Positions 59,188 through 64,000 of a stretch of DNA of 64,000 nt are shown piece after piece. How positions within the stretch are numbered: position 1 is the first letter of the stretch; the number at the start of each line of letters is the position of its first letter. This DNA is from Lachnospiraceae bacterium (GTDB taxonomy: Bacteria > Bacillota > Clostridia > Lachnospirales > Lachnospiraceae): positions 1 to 64,000 of the forward strand of contig CAJTFX010000004.1 of the NCBI GenBank assembly GCA_910575555.1, read 5' to 3'. A program made the position numbers and the translations under genes. The notes under the pieces are model-generated. The model saw only the letters and a list, made by a program, of their open reading frames with translations. It was not told the DNA's origin and searched no databases.

Positions 59188-59673
59188 TCAGTCCAGAAGA
59201 TACCGCCCTGCCGTCCTCTCCCGTATCCGGTACAGCTCCTTCATCTCCGCCAGCGCTTTCTTCCGGTACTTCGCTATCATCGTCTCGCTCACATTATACT
59301 TTTCCGCCATCTCCCGCCACGTCATATCCTCCATCACCATATCCCGCACCACCTCCGGCAGCCTCCCGCTCAACTGCCCCACGGCATACTCAAAAAATTC
59401 CAGCTCTTCCTTCACCGCCTGATACCTCCCAAGCAGGTAATCAAACCAGTCATCGTCCAGACGCTCCTTCACCTGCCGGTACTTCACCGCCGCATTCCCG
59501 GTCTTATCTGAAATCCCGCCGCCCTGCACCCGCTCCCCCTGGGGCTGCCCCAGGCACATGCTCCTTATCACATCCTCATACGGAACACCCTCAAACCGGG
59601 ACAGCTCAAACTCCAGAAGCCCCATATCCTTCTTCCAGTTCCGGTATTCCTTAAACAGCTTCTCTGTCTCCAT
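59188..59673 (-). CDS. Sigma-like phage transcription regulator
   Basis: The start at 59673 (METEKLFKEYRNWKKDMGLL) has GGAGG 8 nt upstream. The C-terminus (VRDMVMEDMTWREMAEKYNV…IAKYRKKALAEMKELY) looks like sigma region 4 HTH. Such ArpU/RinA-like proteins activate phage late genes. The gene ends 18 nt before the 11-bp repeats and the late promoter. That position strongly suggests regulation of late genes. Confidence 0.82.
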   Translation of the reverse strand: METEKLFKEYRNWKKDMGLLEFELSRFEGVPYEDVIRSMCLGQPQGERVQGGGISDKTGNAAVKYRQVKERLDDDWFDYLLGRYQAVKEELEFFEYAVGQLSGRLPEVVRDMVMEDMTWREMAEKYNVSETMIAKYRKKALAEMKELYRIRERTAGRYLLD

Positions 59674-61018
59674 CCTTTCCGCCTCCAATCCTCGCCCTCA
59701 CCGCATCCACAAGCGCCGCCTGCCCGCAGTCCTTCCTCTCCAGGGCCGCCATCACCCGTTCGTCCAGCGTCCCCTTCGCAATCAGATGGTGGACCACCAC
59801 CGTATCCTCCTGCCCCTGCCGCCACAGCCTCGCGTTCATCTGCTGGTACAGTTCCAAGGACCAGGTAAGCCCGAACCATACCAGCGTGGAGCCTCCCGCC
59901 TGCAGGTTCAGCCCGTGCCCGGCAGACGCCGGGTGGATTACCGCCACCGGGATTTCCCCGGCATTCCACTTCCGCATATCCTCCGCCGTATCCAGCTCCA
60001 CGGCCCCCATCCTCTCCCGTATCCGCTCCAGGTCATGCTTATACCAGTAAGCCACCAGCACCGGCTTCCCGTTCGCCGCCTCTATCAAATCCTCCAGGGC
60101 TTCCAGCTTCCGGTCATGGATACGCCTCACCCTGCCGTTCTCGTCATAGACCGCCCCGTTCGCCATCTGCAGCAGCTTGTTGGAGAGCCCCGCGGCATTC
60201 ACCGCGTCAATATCCCCCTCCGCAAAAGGCAGCAGCATATCTTTCTCCAGCTTCCCATACAGCTCCATCTCCCTCCCGCTCATGGCAACCTCCACCCGGT
60301 TATACACACACTCCGGCATATCCAGATAGTCACCCGCCCTCATGCTGATACAGATATCGGAGATCAGCCCGTAAACCGCTTCCTCCGCCCCGTCCCTGGG
60401 CTTGTAGGAGAACACCATCTGCCCGTTCCGCTTATCCGGCAGAAAAAACCGCTCCCGGTATCCGCCGATGAACCGCCCAAGCCTCTGCCCCATGTCCAGC
60501 AGCCCGATCTCCGCCCATAAGTCGATCAGCCCGTTCGGCGCCGGCGTCCCGGTCAGCCCCACTATCCGCCTCACTTTCGGCCGCACCCTCTTTAGCGCCT
60601 TAAACCGCTTCGCCCTGTGGGACTTGAAAGAAGACAGCTCATCGATCACCACCATATCAAACTCCCACCTGCAGGAATCCACCAGCCACTCTACATTTTC
60701 CCGGTTGATGACATACACCTGCGCCTCCCGCTCCAAAGCCGCCAGCCGCTCCTTCTCCGTACCCAGCACCTTTGACAGCCCGATCCCGGACAGATGCTCC
60801 CACTTCTCCAACTCGCCGCCCCAGGTATCCCTCGCCACCCGCAGCGGCGCAATCACAAGCACCTTACGGATATCAAAATAGTCAAACAGAAGCTCCCACA
60901 CCGCCGTCAGCGTGATCACCGTCTTCCCAAGCCCGCAGTCCAAAAACAGCGCACTCACCTTCTCCCTGATGATAAACTCCTTCGCATACTCCTGATACTC
61001 ATGCGGAACATATCTCAT
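59651..61018 (-). CDS. SNF2-family DEAD/DEAH-type helicase
   Basis: The start at 61018 (MRYVPHEYQEYAKEFI) has GGAGG upstream. Motifs include FLDCGLGKTVITLTAVWEL (I), VIDELSSFKSHRAKRF (II), GLTGTPAPNGLIDLWAE (III), ASAGHGLNLQAGGSTLVWFG (V) and QMNARLWRQGQEDTVVVH (VI). These helicases occur beside VRR-NUC genes in phage replication modules. It overlaps the sigma-like gene by 23 nt. Confidence 0.93.
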   Translation of the reverse strand: MRYVPHEYQEYAKEFIIREKVSALFLDCGLGKTVITLTAVWELLFDYFDIRKVLVIAPLRVARDTWGGELEKWEHLSGIGLSKVLGTEKERLAALEREAQVYVINRENVEWLVDSCRWEFDMVVIDELSSFKSHRAKRFKALKRVRPKVRRIVGLTGTPAPNGLIDLWAEIGLLDMGQRLGRFIGGYRERFFLPDKRNGQMVFSYKPRDGAEEAVYGLISDICISMRAGDYLDMPECVYNRVEVAMSGREMELYGKLEKDMLLPFAEGDIDAVNAAGLSNKLLQMANGAVYDENGRVRRIHDRKLEALEDLIEAANGKPVLVAYWYKHDLERIRERMGAVELDTAEDMRKWNAGEIPVAVIHPASAGHGLNLQAGGSTLVWFGLTWSLELYQQMNARLWRQGQEDTVVVHHLIAKGTLDERVMAALERKDCGQAALVDAVRARIGGGKDGDREAV

Positions 61019-61280
61019 CCAGCACACCTCCGATCTGCTCTGCCTTATCTATCACATAAACCGGAAACCCCAGCCCCTCCAACTGCCGCTTCCGCTTCTC
61101 CTGCAGCGGTCTTGGCTTCTTCCCAGGAGCCTTCAGCTCCACAAAAGCAATCTTCCTCTCCGGCAGTAAGACAATCCTGTCCGGCACCCCATCCAAGCCG
61201 GGAGAAACGAACTTCACCGCCATACCTCCCAGCTTTTTGACTGATACGGCCAGCCGCCGTTCAATCTCATTCTCCCTCAT
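60999..61280 (-). CDS. VRR-NUC domain nuclease
   Basis: The 93-residue protein has GMAVKFVSPGLDGVPDRIVLL and KIAFVELKAPGKKPRPLQEK, the VRR-NUC Asp and ExK active site. These small phage enzymes are associated with resolving DNA structures. Its 3' end overlaps the helicase start by 20 nt. The typical neighbour pair VRR-NUC/SNF2 is complete. Confidence 0.93.
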   Translation of the reverse strand: MRENEIERRLAVSVKKLGGMAVKFVSPGLDGVPDRIVLLPERKIAFVELKAPGKKPRPLQEKRKRQLEGLGFPVYVIDKAEQIGGVLDEICSA

Positions 61281-61347
61281 CCAGACACCTCCGTCCCGTC
61301 ACGGAACAAAGCCCGGAACATGGATACAAAAAATCCCTTATACCTTA

Positions 61348-61568
61348 TACGTGTATATAACACGTACATATATGCTTCTTTTTCTTATTACCCATACCCC
61401 ACTAAGAGATTCTTGTTCCCTTGTTCCAGACCGCCCCGCAACCCTTGATTTTACGGAATCCCCTGTACGGGAACTACCGTCAGAACAAACTCCCTCTTGT
61501 TCCGCTCGTTCCGTTCCGGCTTGTTCCCATACAGGCAGACTTGTTCCGTCTATTCCCTGTCTTGTTCC
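61348..61568. other. Candidate phage replication origin
   Basis: Six exact CTTGTTCC octamers lie within 157 bp at 61412, 61420, 61496, 61520, 61540 and 61561 (the last inside the VapE gene end). An AT-rich stretch at 61323-61390 contains the palindrome TACGTGT/ACACGTA (61348-61366). The 270-bp gap between VapE and VRR-NUC holds no ORF. The combination of repeats, a melting-prone AT-rich region and replication genes fits an origin. Other roles are possible. Confidence 0.65.
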
Positions 61569-63925
61569 CGCACATATGCCCGCTGTTTCCCATAGATTGG
61601 AAAGCCGGACATCCCGTTCTTCGTCTCCGTATATTTCCCCCAGCCCTCAATCTTCCGCATGATGCCGCTGATCTCATAGGAATCTATCTTTTTCAGCGCA
61701 GAGGACTCCCTCCCGAAGCACTCACACCAGATCTCCATGTTGCACACCATCGTCCGGCGCACCGTACCCGTCTGCCGTTCCTCCCCAAACTCGCTGCCAT
61801 TTAAAAAATTCCTCCGGTCATATAGGCTCATGGAATCCCAGTTCTCCGGCAGAAGCGTGTCCAGGTACGTCCGCACCAGCCCTTCCCGGTCATCCGTCTC
61901 CATGGCCTCCGCCTGCTCGGACGTAGCCATGGCCGCAACTTCCCCTTCCAGGTACAGCCGCTCCCCGCTCTCATAGACGGCCTTCGCCTCCGCCCATACC
62001 TGCAGCACGTCCTCCCCGGAAATCTGCCACGGCTTCCTCACGCTCTCACCGTTTACCCGCACCGGCCAGAAACGCCGGTTCCCGGTAATGTCACGCAGGA
62101 AGCCGCTCTCCATATTTGTACTTCCCACGATCACGCACTGCCTTGGATGGCTCTCTACATTCAGCCCATAACTGGCGCGGTACTTGTCATCCACCCTGGA
62201 AAGAAAAGACTTCACCGTCTCCACGTCCGTCTTCTTCATCCCGGCAAGCTCCCCCAGTTCCAGAATCCAGTACCCCTGCAGCTTCTCCGGCCCGGACTTA
62301 TCCCGCATGTCCGTAAGCGTCAGGCTGTCCGAAAACCACGCCCCCGCAAGCCTCGCAAACAGCGTGGACTTCCCGATCCCCTGCGGGCCATTCAGGATCA
62401 ACACGCTGTCAAACTTCGTCCCCGGCTGGTAGATCCTAGCCACGGCCGCCGCCAGCGTCTTCCGGATGACCGCCCTCGTATATGCGGAATCCTCTGCCCC
62501 CAGATAGTCCGTCAGCAGCGTGTCAACCCGCTTCACCCTGTCCCAGTCCGGCAGGGCATCCAGATACTCCTTCACCGGATGGTATGCCCGCTCCGATGCC
62601 ACAGCCAGCAGGGCATCCTTCGTCTTTGTGGGCGCATACACCCCGTAACCCTTATTCAGATAAACTTTCAAAGACGCGAAATCCGAATCATTCCACCCCG
62701 GCTTGATCTGCTTCCAGGGCAGGCTCTCCCCGGCATCAATCCCGTCCCGGTGCAGATTAAAAGCGATGGGCTGCAGGCCCTCATCATGCCGGATTGCCAG
62801 CACCAGATTGTCCAGCGTGTCCTTCACCTTCCCCTGCCGGTCCAGTTCCAGCCCCTTGCGCCAGTCATCTTCCGAAGAAAACTCCTTCCGGGCAGACTGC
62901 GCCCTGTCCTCTGCCAGCGTCAGCTTCACCTTTTCGTCACTGACCGCAAACTCGCTCATAGCCTTAAAAGACGGCAGCTTAGAAGCCTCCGTATCCTCCG
63001 AAGCCCTCACGTCCAGCTCCCCGAACTTATGAATCCGCACCATGTCAAAAGCGTTCATCAGCTTCCCGCAGGCCGGGTCCGTGGCATGGTGGGAATAGGC
63101 AAACTTCCCCTCATAAACCACCACCCCCGCCTGGGAATCCGCCGGTACATAATCATACCGCCCCTGCATGGCGCTCGGCTTATACACGTCCGCCAGGAAC
63201 ACCTCCGCCGCTTCCTCAATGCTGTACGTCCGGCAGAACGCCCCGACCACGCCCTCCTTGGAAAGCGGGTCCGCCTGCTTCTTCATCTCCCGCAGAACCA
63301 CCGCCTGCTGCCGCCCGCTCACCGGCCACTCCGAAGAATCCCGCCAGTCCTTATACCTGGAGAGCACCGTGTCCGGGTCCAGGACCTCCCCCTCAATATC
63401 CCGGAACACAAACTCCCCGTCCGCAGACGTGGACGGCCAGTACATCAGGCGGGACGGCTCATAAGTGGTATCGTCGAACATCTCCATGCCGATGTCCTCC
63501 GCCACCTTCCGCGCCACCGCCGCGTACTCGTCCGGCGACACATTCCTGGACAGCGGAACCACCAGCCGGAACCTGGGACTCTCCGGCGTATGCTTATGCG
63601 TGGAATAGATCAGGCACCGGAAGTCAAAGAACATCTCCATCCGCTCCGGGATATCCGCCTCGGCATGGTCCATGTCCAGCGTCAGGGCGGACCGGAACAC
63701 CACGCAGTCCTTCTTCCGCCTGCCGCCCTTTAACTTCCCCATCACAAAGCCGCCCACGTCCTTAATGGAATCCTGCCTCGCCTTGGACAGCTTTTTATAC
63801 TGCTCCACCGTCTCCGCCGTCCGTATCGTCCGGGAAATACGCCGGACAAAATCTTCCAGCTCCATCTCCCCGCCGTTCCACCGCTTCTCCATCCTCGAAT
63901 TGCCCGTTGAAACATAAACCTTCAT
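61550..63925 (-). CDS. VapE-type primase/helicase
   Basis: The start at 63925 (MKVYVSTGNSRMEKRW) has GGGGG 9 nt upstream. The N-terminal half looks like a primase-related domain with ALTLDMDHAEADIPERMEMF. The C-terminal half has Walker A LILNGPQGIGKSTLFARLAG, then YWILELGELAGMKKTDVETV and STNMESGFLRDITGNRRFWP of virulence-associated E family ATPases. It is the central replication protein. It borders the candidate origin. Confidence 0.93.
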   Translation of the reverse strand: MKVYVSTGNSRMEKRWNGGEMELEDFVRRISRTIRTAETVEQYKKLSKARQDSIKDVGGFVMGKLKGGRRKKDCVVFRSALTLDMDHAEADIPERMEMFFDFRCLIYSTHKHTPESPRFRLVVPLSRNVSPDEYAAVARKVAEDIGMEMFDDTTYEPSRLMYWPSTSADGEFVFRDIEGEVLDPDTVLSRYKDWRDSSEWPVSGRQQAVVLREMKKQADPLSKEGVVGAFCRTYSIEEAAEVFLADVYKPSAMQGRYDYVPADSQAGVVVYEGKFAYSHHATDPACGKLMNAFDMVRIHKFGELDVRASEDTEASKLPSFKAMSEFAVSDEKVKLTLAEDRAQSARKEFSSEDDWRKGLELDRQGKVKDTLDNLVLAIRHDEGLQPIAFNLHRDGIDAGESLPWKQIKPGWNDSDFASLKVYLNKGYGVYAPTKTKDALLAVASERAYHPVKEYLDALPDWDRVKRVDTLLTDYLGAEDSAYTRAVIRKTLAAAVARIYQPGTKFDSVLILNGPQGIGKSTLFARLAGAWFSDSLTLTDMRDKSGPEKLQGYWILELGELAGMKKTDVETVKSFLSRVDDKYRASYGLNVESHPRQCVIVGSTNMESGFLRDITGNRRFWPVRVNGESVRKPWQISGEDVLQVWAEAKAVYESGERLYLEGEVAAMATSEQAEAMETDDREGLVRTYLDTLLPENWDSMSLYDRRNFLNGSEFGEERQTGTVRRTMVCNMEIWCECFGRESSALKKIDSYEISGIMRKIEGWGKYTETKNGMSGFPIYGKQRAYVREQDRE

Positions 63926-63969
63926 ACACACATACCCCCTGTCCCTCTTCCTGCATCACTGTACCCCAT
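63922..63969 (-). CDS. Possible leader peptide before the VapE gene
   Basis: ATG 63969 with AGGAGG 8 nt upstream encodes MGYSDAGRGTGGMCV, and its TGA overlaps the VapE ATG (ATGA). It may serve for translational coupling. A peptide this short is weak evidence for a gene. Confidence 0.35.
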   Translation of the reverse strand: MGYSDAGRGTGGMCV

Positions 63970-64000
63970 GAAAACGTCCTCCTACTGTTTCTGATAAAAC

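Noticed and set aside
63982-64000. End of another minus-strand gene at the window edge (FYQKQ stop)
   Set aside because: Only a few codons are visible, so it cannot be supported.

Overview
The window looks like gut Clostridia, most probably Lachnospiraceae. Supporting signs are the gene families, strong AGGAGG ribosome sites, and an integrative conjugative element (ICE) beside an HK97-type prophage that carries large serine recombinases. Almost every real gene is on the minus strand, so transcription runs from high to low coordinates. No tRNA, rRNA or CRISPR array was seen.

1-18.93 kb is one end of an ICE. Transcription enters through a structured leader (18.64-18.92 kb). It then passes small genes, a ParM-like ATPase, a lipoprotein, a 1,792-residue LPQTG-anchored Cna_B adhesin, an XRE regulator, two DUF5688 paralogues, a RadC-like JAB protein, a DUF3991/TOPRIM protein, an oriT-like region with a 32-bp periodic repeat array, and the mobilization genes (LPD28-type protein, MobC, MOBP relaxase). 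The last gene is a PcfB-like ORF cut by the window edge. The ICE end lies inside a two-domain flavodoxin lipoprotein gene and truncates it.

18.93-22.5 kb is host chromosome: two flavodoxins, an alpha/beta-hydrolase lipoprotein, a small lipoprotein and an aldo/keto reductase that has lost its N-terminus. 22.5-25.1 kb is a scar and cargo zone. It has three related att-like palindromes with the same 17-nt spacer, two unrecognised AT-rich cargo genes, the C-terminal stump of a serine recombinase, and a 24-bp sequence repeated at two broken genes.

25.1-64 kb is a siphovirus-type prophage. Listed left to right it has three tandem large serine recombinases, lysin and holin, baseplate/tail genes, tape measure, tail chaperones with a -1 frameshift site, head genes, portal, terminase, a cytosine methyltransferase interrupted by an intein in its catalytic motif, an adenine methyltransferase, a PAPS-reductase-like protein, HNH nuclease, a late-type control region, a sigma-like regulator, a SNF2 helicase, a VRR-NUC nuclease, a candidate origin and a VapE-type primase/helicase. 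Extra genes are inserted between conserved modules: EcsC, flavin reductase and DUF4180 between terminase and portal; DUF4238/SEC-C between tail chaperone and tape measure; and YjdF with its riboswitch, a YdeI-like protein and three small ORFs between tape measure and baseplate. Intrinsic terminators follow several of these insertions and one lies just downstream of the putative late promoter, so late expression probably needs antitermination or extra promoters.
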